From the NCBI GenBank assembly GCA_017620395.1, contig JAFZQJ010000012.1, forward strand, positions 60,014 to 124,013: a stretch of 64,000 nucleotides of DNA, in the 5' to 3' direction. Made by a program: the position numbers and the translations under genes. Shown piece by piece: positions 8,820 through 16,879 of this stretch (positions within the stretch are counted from its first letter, which is position 1; each line of letters starts with the position of its first letter). The DNA comes from Clostridia bacterium. GTDB taxonomy: Bacteria; Bacillota; Clostridia; Oscillospirales; RGIG8002. The notes under the pieces were generated by a model. It was not told the DNA's origin, did no database searches, and worked only from the letters and a program-made list of their open reading frames with translations.

Positions 8820-9865
8820 AAAAAGCAATGGAGAACAAAACGGACAACCGCCTCTTTGTAGGTAGGGCAGCAGTCGGCATCTATCTGATTCTGAAGCATG
8901 CCGTGAAAAAAACAGGAACGGTAATCGTCCCCGCGAATATCTGCTATGCCGGAGTATACCCCGTGCTTTATGCGGGCATGCGCGTTCGCTTCTGCGATGT
9001 TGATCCCGTGAGCGGCAACGCCACTGCGGAAACGTTTTCATCTGCGGCTGGGCATGATACCGTCGCGGCAGTCGTGCCGCATATGTACGGCAACCCCGTC
9101 GGCGATCTAGCGGAAATTGCCTCGTTCTGCTCAGAGCGCGGGATTCTGCTGATAGAGGACTGCGCGTCGGCAATGGGCGCGGAGACAAATCGTTATGCGC
9201 TCGGTGAGCAGGGCGATTACGCGGTTTACAGCACCGGGTATTCCAAGACCGTGGATCTCGGCTTCGGCGGATATGTCGTCGGTAAAAACGACATCCTCGG
9301 GCTCGAAACGGCAGAAAAGCTGCTTCCGCGTAGGTCGGGAGGCAGGGAGTTGGCGCTGTTCTCGAAGCTTTACCGCGTGCTCCGCAATGAGGGGCGCGGC
9401 ACGAAGCTCGAACGCGTAATATATGACGAACTTCAAAACGCCTGCAGAGACGAATTCATTTTTTCAATATCTGATACCGAGCGTGCATTCCTGCGGAAAG
9501 GCCTTGAAAATGCCGACGCTGTAATACGTTTGCGCAGAGAGGCGCTGAAATACTATGAGAAAGTTCTCGTGCAGCACAGCGCGGCGTTTTATCCTTTTTC
9601 GGAAGGCGCTGTGCCGTGGAGATTCTGTATGCTGATATCCGATTCGGAAAAGAAAAGCGCGATCATCCGCCGCTGTCTGGCTGAAGGATTGCCGGTAAGC
9701 GACTGGTATCCGAATGTTACATATCTTTTCGGCGACGAGGGCGATTATCCCGGAGCAGATCTGCACGAGACACAGATTATTAATTTCCCGCTGCTTTTAA
9801 GCGACGGCGAAAAAGACAGGATTTGCAGCGTGATAAACGAGGTGTTGAATGAAAACAATGCGTAA
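8816..9865 (+). CDS. Second DegT/DnrJ/EryC1/StrS-like aminotransferase
   Basis: A 349-residue PLP-fold protein only distantly like the enzyme at 5705-6844. The cofactor residues are kept: IEDCASAMGA gives Asp115 and GYSKTVDLGFGG gives Lys144, aligning with the TKxxxxGEGG motif of the other enzyme. It is therefore probably catalytic, although the N-terminal substrate region is shortened and diverged. The start is taken as GTG 8816, whose GTGA overlaps the preceding stop; no good Shine-Dalgarno is seen, so it probably relies on coupling. An ATG at 8828 is the alternative. It overlaps the ATP-grasp gene by 17 bp. Two unlike sugar aminotransferases in one run suggest a diamino sugar or two amino sugars. 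Confidence 0.72.
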   Translation: MKKAMENKTDNRLFVGRAAVGIYLILKHAVKKTGTVIVPANICYAGVYPVLYAGMRVRFCDVDPVSGNATAETFSSAAGHDTVAAVVPHMYGNPVGDLAEIASFCSERGILLIEDCASAMGAETNRYALGEQGDYAVYSTGYSKTVDLGFGGYVVGKNDILGLETAEKLLPRRSGGRELALFSKLYRVLRNEGRGTKLERVIYDELQNACRDEFIFSISDTERAFLRKGLENADAVIRLRREALKYYEKVLVQHSAAFYPFSEGAVPWRFCMLISDSEKKSAIIRRCLAEGLPVSDWYPNVTYLFGDEGDYPGADLHETQIINFPLLLSDGEKDRICSVINEVLNENNA

Positions 9866-10997
9866 GCTCGCGATAATCGGCGCTTCGGAGCTTCAGGAGC
9901 CGCTGATACGGAAGGCGAAGAGCATGGGCGTTGAGACCCACGTTTTCGCATGGGCGGCGGGAGACGTCGGCGAAAAGAGCGCCGACGTGTTCTACCCGAT
10001 AAGCATAGTTGAAAAAGAGAAAATACTCGAGGTTTGCCGCGAGGTCGGCGTCGACGGTATATGCAGCATTGCCTCCGATCTGGCGATGATAACCGTAGGC
10101 TACGTCGCGGACGCGCTTGGGCTTGTCGGCAACACGCCCGACGCGGTCGAACGCAGCACAAACAAGCACCTTATGCGAGCTGCGTTTGAGAGAGGCGGAG
10201 ATCCGAGCCCGAGAAGCATCCTCGCGGACGCGGATACCAATCTTGACGCGCTCGATTTGACGTATCCGGTGATCGTTAAGCCGACCGACCGCAGCGGCAG
10301 CCGCGGCATATTCAAGCTTGAAGGGCCGGAGCTTTTATCTTCCGCAGTCGAGGCGGCGCTCGGGCAGAGCTTTGAGAAAAAGGTTTTGATTGAGGAGTTC
10401 GCCGGCGGACGGGAATACAGCGTTGAATTCATTTCATACCGGGGCGACCACCGCTTCCTTGCGTTGACGCAGAAGTTTACAACCGGTGCTCCGCATTTCA
10501 TAGAGACCGGCCATCTCGAGCCTGCGCAGGTCAACGCGGAAACGCTCGAGCGTGTCAAAGCCGTGGTCGTTCACGCGCTGGACACGCTCGGGCTGAAAAA
10601 CGGCGCTTCCCACAGCGAACTGAAGATCGATGAAGACGGCAGGATACGCATTATCGAGATCGGCGGCCGCATGGGCGGCGATTTCATAGGCAGCGATCTG
10701 GTGGAGCTTTCCACAGGTTACGACTTCGTGCGCGCAGTCGCAGAGGTCGCGCTCGGCGAAAAGCCCGCGCTGCCGGAATCGATCGCGCCGAAAGCGGCTT
10801 CTGCGGTGCGGTTTATCTTTTCGGACGCGGACGCGGAGGCGTTCGCGCGGCTTCAGCGCGAGCACCCGGAATTCATAGTAGACTCTGACGTACGTCCTTG
10901 CGGCGGAGAGGTTACCGATAGCTCCAACCGCTTCGGGCACTTCCTGATGCGCGCAGGAACGGCGGCTGAGCTTCTGCCGTACCTTCCCGCGGAATGA
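9849..10997 (+). CDS. ATP-grasp ligase
   Basis: A 382-residue ATP-grasp protein. ATP-grasp enzymes make amide, ester or thioester bonds through acyl-phosphate intermediates. Visible are an N-terminal Rossmann-like pre-ATP-grasp part, the lysine strand YPVIVKPTDRSGSRGI, the hinge VLIEEFAGGREYSVE and the metal-binding end SELKIDEDG...IIEIGGRMGG. The latter resembles amino-acid ligases and PurT/CarB-like enzymes. Being in an amino-sugar cluster, it may attach an amino acid or other carboxylate to the sugar amine; this is inference. Start ATG 9849 has GAGGTG 5 bp upstream and overlaps the previous gene by 17 bp. Confidence 0.8.
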   Translation: MKTMRKLAIIGASELQEPLIRKAKSMGVETHVFAWAAGDVGEKSADVFYPISIVEKEKILEVCREVGVDGICSIASDLAMITVGYVADALGLVGNTPDAVERSTNKHLMRAAFERGGDPSPRSILADADTNLDALDLTYPVIVKPTDRSGSRGIFKLEGPELLSSAVEAALGQSFEKKVLIEEFAGGREYSVEFISYRGDHRFLALTQKFTTGAPHFIETGHLEPAQVNAETLERVKAVVVHALDTLGLKNGASHSELKIDEDGRIRIIEIGGRMGGDFIGSDLVELSTGYDFVRAVAEVALGEKPALPESIAPKAASAVRFIFSDADAEAFARLQREHPEFIVDSDVRPCGGEVTDSSNRFGHFLMRAGTAAELLPYLPAE

Positions 10998-11007
10998 GGT
11001 GTGAAGC

Positions 11008-11442
11008 ATGAAAAAAGGCAATCTGAAATACCTGCTTATACTGCACGTCATGCTGATGCTGTATTCGCTCAGCGGCATCGCGAGCAAGCTCGCGGCGAAG
11101 CAGCCGTTCATGAGCTTCAAGTTCTGTCTGTGCTACGCGTGCATAATCCTGCTGCTCGGCGTCTACGCGATTGGCTGGCAGCAGGTCATAAAGAGGCTTC
11201 CGCTGACGACGGCGTTCGCCAACAAAGCGGTTACTGTCGTCTGGGGAATAATCTGGGGCGCGCTGATATTCAGCGAGCCGGTGACGGTCGGCAAGCTCGC
11301 CGGCGCCGCGATGGTGATCGCCGGCGTCGTGATCTTCGCCCGCGAGCCGGAGCAGCCTCAGGAGAAGCCGGGAGAGACTCCCGCCGAGGCGTCTCGGGGA
11401 TCCGCGCCGGATCCTGACGGAAAGGCGGGTGACGCGGAATGA
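11008..11442 (+). CDS. Four-helix EmrE/ArnE-like membrane protein
   Basis: A 144-residue protein with four hydrophobic helices in its first 110 residues and a Pro/Glu/Gly-rich cytoplasmic tail. The fold pattern and the ending GKLAGAAMVIAGVVIF resemble small multidrug-resistance-type half transporters. It overlaps a second four-helix protein by 4 bp (ATGA), and SMR-type pairs such as ArnE and ArnF work as heterodimers that flip undecaprenyl-phosphate-linked sugars. That role here is an inference from pairing and context. SD GAGGTG precedes ATG 11008. Confidence 0.72.
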   Translation: MKKGNLKYLLILHVMLMLYSLSGIASKLAAKQPFMSFKFCLCYACIILLLGVYAIGWQQVIKRLPLTTAFANKAVTVVWGIIWGALIFSEPVTVGKLAGAAMVIAGVVIFAREPEQPQEKPGETPAEASRGSAPDPDGKAGDAE

Positions 11443-11795
11443 CGGACGGAAAGACTTTGCTTTACGCCTGTATCCTGCTCGCCGGCGTTTTCATCAGCGC
11501 GATCTCGCAGGTTATGCTGAAAAAGGCGGCGCTGAAGACCTATCCGTCGCGCATAAAGGAATACCTCAACCCGCTCGTTATATTCGCCTACGTGCTTTTT
11601 GTCGGCACGACCTTCCTGTCTATCTTCGCGTACCGCGTGATCCCGCTTTCCATGGGGCCGGTGCTCGAGGCGACGAGCTATATCTACGTAACGGTCTTCG
11701 GCTTGACGATATTCAAAGAGAAGCTGAACGTTAAAAAAGTTCTTGCGCTCGCGCTGATAATCGGCGGCATCGCCGTGTATTCGCTTCTGGGGTGA
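11439..11795 (+). CDS. Four-helix EmrE/EamA-like membrane protein, partner of the preceding gene
   Basis: A 118-residue protein with four predicted helices; ISQVMLKKAAL in helix 1 and GPVLEATSYIYVTVFGL in helix 3 are typical of the SMR/EamA half-transporter fold. Its start overlaps the stop of the preceding four-helix gene (ATGA), implying equal production and probably a heterodimer. Together they could flip a lipid-linked amino sugar across the membrane, in the way proposed for ArnE/ArnF. It is followed after 4 bp by the lipoprotein phosphoesterase gene. Confidence 0.75.
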   Translation: MTDGKTLLYACILLAGVFISAISQVMLKKAALKTYPSRIKEYLNPLVIFAYVLFVGTTFLSIFAYRVIPLSMGPVLEATSYIYVTVFGLTIFKEKLNVKKVLALALIIGGIAVYSLLG

Positions 11796-11799
11796 GCAT

Positions 11800-12834
11800 A
11801 TGAAACGTCTGATTGCCGCGCTTCTCTCGGTAACGCTCGCGCTCGCCGCGTTCTCCGGCTGCGCGGAGGAGGTAAAGGAATTGAAGTTCAACGATAACGG
11901 TGAATTCAGAATACTCGTCCTCGCGGACTGCCAGGACGGCGAGAATCCGAACGGGCGCATGATGAAATTCATATCCGCGATGCTCGATATGAACAAGCCC
12001 GACCTCGTCGTCCTTCTCGGCGACAACGTCATCGAGGGCGAGGAAAAGAAGTTCCGCAGGGGCGCCGAAGCGCTGCTCGCGCCGGTCGTCGAGCGCGGAA
12101 CGCCCTACGCCTACGTTTTCGGCAACCACGACGACGAATACGGCATGACGAAAGAGGTCATGCACAAGGTCTATTCCGGCATCGGCGACTGCCGCACGGT
12201 CGACGCGGCGCCGGAGATAAGCGGACTCGGCAACTGCGTGCTGCCGGTGACCGCTTCCGACGGGAGCCGCACCGCGTACTGTCTCTGGATGATAGATTCC
12301 GGCAGCTACGACCCCGTCTACGGCGGCTACGACCACGTACACGAGGACCAGCTCGAATGGATGAAGGCGACTGCCGCGGAGTACAATGCGGACGGCGTTA
12401 TCCCTTCGATGGTGTTCCAGCACATAATCCCGCCCGAAGGATTCGATTTCCTGCGCGAGAGCGATCTTCCCGAAGGCACCCCCGGCACGAAGGCGTACGG
12501 CGGCAAAAACTACGCCCTGCGCCTGAACGATAAAGCCGAAGGCTACCTCGGCGAATTCCCCTGTCCGCCGACGGTGAGCAGCGGCGAGACGGACGTCCTC
12601 GCCGAAATCGGCGTCGTCGGCGTCGCGGTCGGGCACGACCACGCAAACGCGTTCATCGGCTCGTCGAAAGGCATAGATATAATCCAGTGCCCGGGCGCGT
12701 CCTTCGCGTCCTACGGGGACGATATGATACGCGGCTGCCGCCTGATAACGCTGAAGGAGGCCGCGCCGGGCGATTATTACACAAAGGTATTCACCGTCGC
12801 CGCATATGAGGCGGGCGCTTACGGCGGGGAATAG
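11800..12834 (+). CDS. Lipoprotein calcineurin-like metallophosphoesterase
   Basis: A 344-residue exported enzyme. The N-terminus MKRLIAALL...AAFSGC is a lipoprotein signal with the lipobox cysteine near residue 21, so the protein is probably anchored outside the membrane. Metal-binding blocks follow in order: LADCQDG, LLGDNV, GNHDDEYG, a histidine in VFQH and GHDHAN. This is the calcineurin-like (PPP) phosphoesterase pattern related to Icc/purple-acid-phosphatase-like proteins. It sits 4 bp after the flippase-like pair and may process a lipid-linked or wall-linked phosphate, but the substrate is unknown. ATG 11800 is preceded by GGGGTGAG. Confidence 0.85.
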   Translation: MKRLIAALLSVTLALAAFSGCAEEVKELKFNDNGEFRILVLADCQDGENPNGRMMKFISAMLDMNKPDLVVLLGDNVIEGEEKKFRRGAEALLAPVVERGTPYAYVFGNHDDEYGMTKEVMHKVYSGIGDCRTVDAAPEISGLGNCVLPVTASDGSRTAYCLWMIDSGSYDPVYGGYDHVHEDQLEWMKATAAEYNADGVIPSMVFQHIIPPEGFDFLRESDLPEGTPGTKAYGGKNYALRLNDKAEGYLGEFPCPPTVSSGETDVLAEIGVVGVAVGHDHANAFIGSSKGIDIIQCPGASFASYGDDMIRGCRLITLKEAAPGDYYTKVFTVAAYEAGAYGGE

Positions 12835-12897
12835 GATACAAACGGAATACGTCCCGCATCCGCGGGGCGTTATCTGAAAGAGAAGGAGGCGAGAACG

Positions 12898-14175
12898 ATG
12901 CCCGATAAAGACGAACTTGAAAAAACGCAAGCGGAAGAAACGCAAGCGGAAGAAACGGAGTCCGTTCCCGCCGAAGAAACGGAAGCGCCCGACGCGCCCG
13001 ACTCCGGCACCGCCGCCGACACCCCCGCCGAAGGCGGAGCTCCCTCAGACGAGGGAGCTGTCGAGGACGGCCTGCCGTCCGAGACTGAGGGAGGGATCTC
13101 CGAAGAAACGGAAGCGCCGGAAGACGCCGCCTCGGATTCTGTCATCCTGAGCGAAGCGAAGGATCCCACACCTCAAGCAGACGCGCCGCAAAAGGAGGGG
13201 GATTCCTCGCCCGAAGGGCTCGGAATGACAGAAGCCCCCGACGCGCCCGACTCCGGCACCGCCGCCGACACCCCCGCCGAAGGCGGAGCTCCCTCAGACG
13301 AGGGAGCTGTCGAGGACGGCCTGCCGTCCGAGACTGAGGGAGGGAACGCCCCCGACGACGCCGAAGACGACGAGCCGCTCCCGAAGTACGTTCTGCCGGT
13401 CTTTCTCGGCATAATAGCGCTCGTGATCGCGCTTGTCGTGGTGCTTTTCTTCGCGCCGGGGCTCGTGCGTTCGCGCAGCGGCGCGGGCAGCTCGTACGCG
13501 CCGTTCTCCTCCGCCGCGCCGGTCGAAAGCACGCCGGCTCCGCAGCCCTCATCCTCGTCGTCGGTTCCGTATTCCGACGTCGACGAAATACCCGATTTCA
13601 TCCTCTACGGCGTCACGCCGTACCTAATGGAAGAAGGCGAGCCTTACAGCTACATGACCGAGGACATCGACGAGGAGGGCACCTCGCTCGTCGGCGTCAT
13701 CACGGCGCGGAGCTACAAAAAGAGCGAGCCTACGAAAGCCGCGCAGGCGTTCGCCGCCGAAACGGAGCTCGATCTGACCGGCTACGAATCGCGCCGCGTG
13801 ACCTTTGAGATTTCGTTTGAGGACGGATACCCCGAGATGGGTTACCTCTGCACCGACTATTACAACGCCGCGGCGTTCGAGAGCGAATTCGATATGATCA
13901 GCGCCTCGCCCGACGGCGAATACGAATACTACGCCGGTCACATTATGATGAACGGCGAGGAGCGCCGTATCTATCTGCTCCTTCACGCGGACTACGATTA
14001 CGAGGATTCGTTCGTCGCCGCGGTGGAGTGGGACGTCATAGTGCCAGAGGGGTACGACGGCGTATGTATAGGTTACTACAATACGATGCTCGAGCAGAGC
14101 GAGGATTACCAGAACGCGGACACCGTCCTCGACTGCTTCGACCGCGACAATATGTTTTTCTTCAGATGCGATTGA
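12898..14175 (+). CDS. Acidic single-pass membrane protein partly built from genomic repeats
   Basis: A 425-residue protein of no recognised family. Residues 1-160 are low-complexity and acidic (Glu, Ala, Pro, Thr), one helix spans about 162-190, a Ser/Pro-rich linker follows, and residues 225-425 form a charged, aromatic-rich extracytoplasmic domain. The N-terminal part contains a perfect 109-bp in-frame direct repeat (residues 31-66 and 114-149) and a 90-bp R1 palindromic element (residues 82-111). These repeats match intergenic families, so the acidic tail seems to have grown by element insertion and duplication. SD AGGAGG with 7-bp spacing supports ATG 12898. No function can be assigned. 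Confidence 0.75.
   Translation: MPDKDELEKTQAEETQAEETESVPAEETEAPDAPDSGTAADTPAEGGAPSDEGAVEDGLPSETEGGISEETEAPEDAASDSVILSEAKDPTPQADAPQKEGDSSPEGLGMTEAPDAPDSGTAADTPAEGGAPSDEGAVEDGLPSETEGGNAPDDAEDDEPLPKYVLPVFLGIIALVIALVVVLFFAPGLVRSRSGAGSSYAPFSSAAPVESTPAPQPSSSSSVPYSDVDEIPDFILYGVTPYLMEEGEPYSYMTEDIDEEGTSLVGVITARSYKKSEPTKAAQAFAAETELDLTGYESRRVTFEISFEDGYPEMGYLCTDYYNAAAFESEFDMISASPDGEYEYYAGHIMMNGEERRIYLLLHADYDYEDSFVAAVEWDVIVPEGYDGVCIGYYNTMLEQSEDYQNADTVLDCFDRDNMFFFRCD
12988..13096 (+). repeat. 109-bp direct repeat, copy 1
   Basis: This segment reads identically to 13237-13345, offset 249 bp (83 codons), so both copies are in the same frame. Its core CTCCCTCAGACGAGGGAG is the palindrome of the intergenic R2 family at 22362-22385 and 32897-32924. 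Confidence 0.9.
13141..13230 (+). repeat. R1 palindromic element, 90-bp coding form
   Basis: Nearly identical to 2463-2552 in the YfhO-like gene and translated in the same reading frame (VILSEAKDPTPQ...). Terminal inverted repeats GTCATCCTGAGC and GCTCGGAATGAC close it. It lies between the two copies of the 109-bp direct repeat. Confidence 0.9.
13237..13345 (+). repeat. 109-bp direct repeat, copy 2
   Basis: Second copy of the segment at 12988-13096, starting 6 bp after the R1 element. No mismatch was seen on reading both copies side by side. Confidence 0.9.
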
Positions 14176-14204
14176 CATAACGGGAAACACGGAGGGCGAA
14201 GCCG

Positions 14205-14528
14205 ATGCCGTCTGATAAAGAATACCTTAACCGCGCGCTCGCGAAGCTGGAAGGGCTCGGCGAGATCACGCACCGTCAGATGATGTGCGAGTATATGATC
14301 TATTGCCGCGGCAAACTCGTCGGCGGCGTTTACGACAACCGCCTGCTGCTGAAACGAACGCCTTCGTCGGAGCGTATCCTCGCGGAGTCGGAATGCGGCG
14401 TGCGCCGCGCCGTTCCCTACGACGGCGCGAAGGAGCAGCTCGATTTCTCCGGCGCCGGCGCGGAGCTCGTCCGCCGCGCCGTTGAAGCGCTCGTGCGCGA
14501 GCTCCCCGAGCCGAAACGGAAGAAGTAG
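14205..14528 (+). CDS. TfoX/Sxy N-terminal domain protein
   Basis: A 107-residue protein resembling the TfoX N-terminal domain: Lys/Ala-rich helix, then EITHRQMMCEYMIYCRGKLVGGVYDNRLLLK, which matches the family pattern of a Met/Phe-G turn, a (G)KLxG strand and a DxxLxLK strand. In Proteobacteria the full TfoX/Sxy regulates competence. In Firmicutes single-domain versions of unknown role are common, so a regulatory role is not assumed. The ATG lies 29 bp after the preceding stop with GGAGGGCGAAGCCG upstream. The C-terminus is basic (PKRKK). The next gene has its own promoter. Confidence 0.72.
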   Translation: MPSDKEYLNRALAKLEGLGEITHRQMMCEYMIYCRGKLVGGVYDNRLLLKRTPSSERILAESECGVRRAVPYDGAKEQLDFSGAGAELVRRAVEALVRELPEPKRKK

Positions 14529-14539
14529 CGGTTTTTCCG

Positions 14540-14568
14540 TTTACAAATCCGTTTCCGTATGATATAAT
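14540..14568 (+). promoter_or_regulatory. Sigma-A-type promoter for the alcohol dehydrogenase gene
   Basis: TTTACA at 14540-14545 and TATAAT at 14563-14568 are separated by 17 bp. It lies about 65 bp before ATG 14634. Confidence 0.8.
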
Positions 14569-14633
14569 ACGAACAGCGCAAAATAAGGGCGGCGCCCGCC
14601 GCCCGAAACAATTAAAACAACGGAGGAACACGA

Positions 14634-15782
14634 ATGGCAAACCGCATAGTTCTCAACACGATCTCCTACCACGGACACGGCGCGATTGAAAACATCGTCC
14701 CCGAGCTGACCTCGAGGGGCTTCAAAAAAGCGTTCGTCACGTCCGACGCCGACCTGCTGAAGTTCGGCGTGACCGCGAAGGTGACCGACCTGCTCGAAAA
14801 GGCCGGCTTCGCCTACGCCGTTTACAGCGACATCAAGCCCAACCCCACGATAGAAAACGTCGTCGGCGGAGTCGAGGCGTTCAAGGCGTCCGGCGCGGAC
14901 TGCATAATCGCCATCGGCGGCGGCTCGAGTATGGATACCGCCAAGGCGATCGGCGTCATCGTCGCCAACCCCGAGTTCGCGGACGTCCGTTCGCTCGAAG
15001 GCGTCGCGCCGACGAAGCGCCACGCCGTCTTCACCATCGCCGTCCCGACGACCGCCGGCACCGCCGCCGAGGTCACCATCAACTACGTCATCACCGACGT
15101 TGAGAAAAAGCGCAAGTTCGTCTGCGTCGACGTCAACGACATCCCCGAGATCGCCGTAGTCGATCCCGATATGATGGCGACTATGCCTAAGGGTCTGACC
15201 GCCGCGACCGGTATGGACGCGCTCACCCACGCCATCGAGGGCTACATCACGAAGGGACACTGCGCGATCAGCGATATGTTCCACCTCGAAGCGATCCGTC
15301 TGATATCCGCGAACCTCCGCGGCGCCGTCGCGAACACCCCCGAGGGCAGGGAAGGCATGGCGCTCGGTCAGTATATCGCCGGCATGGGCTTCTCGAACGT
15401 CGGCCTCGGCATCGTTCACAGCATGGCGCACGGACTTTCCGCGCTTTACGACACGCCGCACGGCGTCGCCTGCGCGATCCTGCTGCCCGTCGGCCTTGAG
15501 TACAACAAGACCGTCAGCGGCGAACGCTACCGCGCCATAGGCAGGGCGATGTGCGTCGAGGGCATCGACACGATGTGCGACGCGGAAGCGGCGGACGCGA
15601 CTATCGCGGCGGTCCGCAAGCTCTCGCAGGACGTCGGCATCCCCGCGAACCTCACGGGCATTCTGAAGGAGGAGGACGTCGCGTTCCTCTCCGAGTCCGC
15701 CTACGCGGACGCCTGCCGCCCCGGCAACCCGCGCGAAACCAGCGTCGCCGAGATCGCGGAGCTTTACAGAAGCCAGATGTAA
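14634..15782 (+). CDS. Iron-containing alcohol dehydrogenase
   Basis: A 382-residue group III alcohol dehydrogenase (FucO/1,3-propanediol dehydrogenase type) that interconverts alcohols and aldehydes with NAD(H). The nucleotide-binding GGGSSMDTAKAIG motif lies near residue 97. Metal ligands are in MDALTHAIEGY near 200 and GIVHSMAHGLSALYDTPHG near 262-280. It has its own promoter, an SD GGAGG 7 bp before ATG and a terminator after it, so it is a single-gene unit. A role in fermentative redox balance is likely, but the substrate is not visible. Confidence 0.92.
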   Translation: MANRIVLNTISYHGHGAIENIVPELTSRGFKKAFVTSDADLLKFGVTAKVTDLLEKAGFAYAVYSDIKPNPTIENVVGGVEAFKASGADCIIAIGGGSSMDTAKAIGVIVANPEFADVRSLEGVAPTKRHAVFTIAVPTTAGTAAEVTINYVITDVEKKRKFVCVDVNDIPEIAVVDPDMMATMPKGLTAATGMDALTHAIEGYITKGHCAISDMFHLEAIRLISANLRGAVANTPEGREGMALGQYIAGMGFSNVGLGIVHSMAHGLSALYDTPHGVACAILLPVGLEYNKTVSGERYRAIGRAMCVEGIDTMCDAEAADATIAAVRKLSQDVGIPANLTGILKEEDVAFLSESAYADACRPGNPRETSVAEIAELYRSQM

Positions 15783-15797
15783 TTGAATTTTCCGCCG

Positions 15798-15826
15798 AAA
15801 ACCGCCGTCATTGACGGCGGTTTTCT
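15798..15826 (+). terminator. Rho-independent terminator after alcohol dehydrogenase
   Basis: AAAACCGCCG pairs with CGGCGGTTTT around a short loop, followed by TTCTTATT. Confidence 0.85.
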
Positions 15827-15836
15827 TATTAAACTA

Positions 15837-15865
15837 TTGATATTTAAGGCGTCTCATGATATAAT
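15837..15865 (+). promoter_or_regulatory. Sigma-A-type promoter for the microprotein gene
   Basis: TTGATA at 15837-15842 and TATAAT at 15860-15865, with 17-bp spacing, 30 bp before the start codon. Confidence 0.85.
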
Positions 15866-15894
15866 ATGCGATAATATTGAAGGAGGCGTAAAAA

Positions 15895-16065
15895 ATGGGC
15901 GGACCGATATTTGATTATGACAACGGGGAATTCATCTTCGGCTCGGGCGATATGCGCTTTAATTCCGACGGCGATATGATGATGCGGATGGGGGACAATA
16001 TGGCTATGGATATGGAGACCGGAGAGATACATATTACGTCGTCATGGGATGACGACGACGATTGA
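15895..16065 (+). CDS. Met/Asp-rich 56-residue microprotein
   Basis: A short open frame starting MGGPIFDYDNGEF and ending in five aspartates. It contains eight methionines, clustered in a GDMMMRMGDNMAMDME stretch, and is strongly acidic. It has a near-consensus promoter, an AGGAGG ribosome binding site 8 bp before ATG and a strong terminator, so it is a real single-gene transcription unit in spite of its size. No signal peptide or membrane helix is seen. I do not recognise the family. The Met/Asp pattern could bind metal ions, but this is speculation. Confidence 0.75.
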   Translation: MGGPIFDYDNGEFIFGSGDMRFNSDGDMMMRMGDNMAMDMETGEIHITSSWDDDDD

Positions 16066-16084
16066 CGGTTTCGGAAAGTGAATA

Positions 16085-16119
16085 TAAAAAAGAGCAGGCC
16101 AAGCGCCTGCTCTTTTTTT
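16085..16119. terminator. Bidirectional terminator between microprotein and LRR genes
   Basis: AGAGCAGGC and GCCTGCTCT form a 9-bp stem around CAAGC, flanked by A-runs on the left and T-runs on the right, so it can serve both converging genes. Confidence 0.9.
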
Positions 16120-16132
16120 AAGTCCGGACGGG

Positions 16133-16846
16133 TCAATCGACGAGCGTCCAGTGCATTTCGCTTATGTCGCGCTTAGGGAATCTTTCGATCGTTTTGCGGC
16201 TGACCGGCTCTTTCACGTCCAGCGCGCAAAGATCGATTTCGACCGAGGGATCGAGCGCGTTCAAAAAGTCGAGGTTATCCACGCTGACGTCGCACATACG
16301 CAGCTCTTTCAGCTTCGGGATACGGGATATGGCGTCAACGTTTTCAACCTTTCCGATGAATGAAAAATCAAAAAATTCCAGCTCGGGTATTTCGCAAACG
16401 GGCGCGATATCGATGTATTTAGCTTCTGTTATCATTAGGTCATTCAGGCGCGGCAGGTTTTTCAGCGCCGAAAGATTCGAGTGCGTTACGTTCCAAAACC
16501 AGATGTATCCGATCGCAAGGCACTTGAGATTGCGCATTCCGGCGAAGACGCCGTAATCGAAATCGCCGTCGCCGACTGCGTCGACGGACAGATATTCCAG
16601 GTTCGTCAGACCCTTTATAAACTCGGCGTCGTCGTGCTCTACGGACAATGAGATATAGAGATCTTTCAGCCCGGTGCAATACTGGATGTATTCGATATCT
16701 TCAATGTGATCTTCATTGTCGAGCTCGAGTTTTTCGATAGCCGCCAGCTCCGATGCGTATATTGGGCCTTCGGGCTTTTTGAGGTCGCGTCTGACTTGAA
16801 GTTCAAACCAACGATCCCTGAAGCGTAGTTCGTTGTCGTGAGTCAT
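16133..16846 (-). CDS. Leucine-rich-repeat-like protein
   Basis: A 237-residue protein without signal peptide. From about residue 40 it shows repeats of roughly 21-24 residues with the pattern L-x-x-L-x-L/I, for example LKDLYISLSVEH, LEYLSVDAVG, LKCLAIGYIW, LNDLMITEAKY, LEFFDFSFIG and LKELRMCDVSV. This is an internalin/LRR-type solenoid and suggests a protein-binding role in the cytoplasm. ATG 16846 is preferred over TTG 16855 because GGCGG is correctly spaced only for the ATG. The promoter (16880-16912) carries a 20-bp element also found before another minus-strand gene at 54449. Partner unknown. Confidence 0.7.
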   Translation of the reverse strand: MTHDNELRFRDRWFELQVRRDLKKPEGPIYASELAAIEKLELDNEDHIEDIEYIQYCTGLKDLYISLSVEHDDAEFIKGLTNLEYLSVDAVGDGDFDYGVFAGMRNLKCLAIGYIWFWNVTHSNLSALKNLPRLNDLMITEAKYIDIAPVCEIPELEFFDFSFIGKVENVDAISRIPKLKELRMCDVSVDNLDFLNALDPSVEIDLCALDVKEPVSRKTIERFPKRDISEMHWTLVD

Positions 16847-16879
16847 TTTTATCAACCGCCATTCATTTGATTTGGCGCT

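Noticed and set aside
12849..12871. Hairpin ACGTCCCGC/GCGGGGCGT after the phosphoesterase as a terminator
   Set aside because: The stem has a mismatch and no T-run follows, so it was not listed as a terminator.
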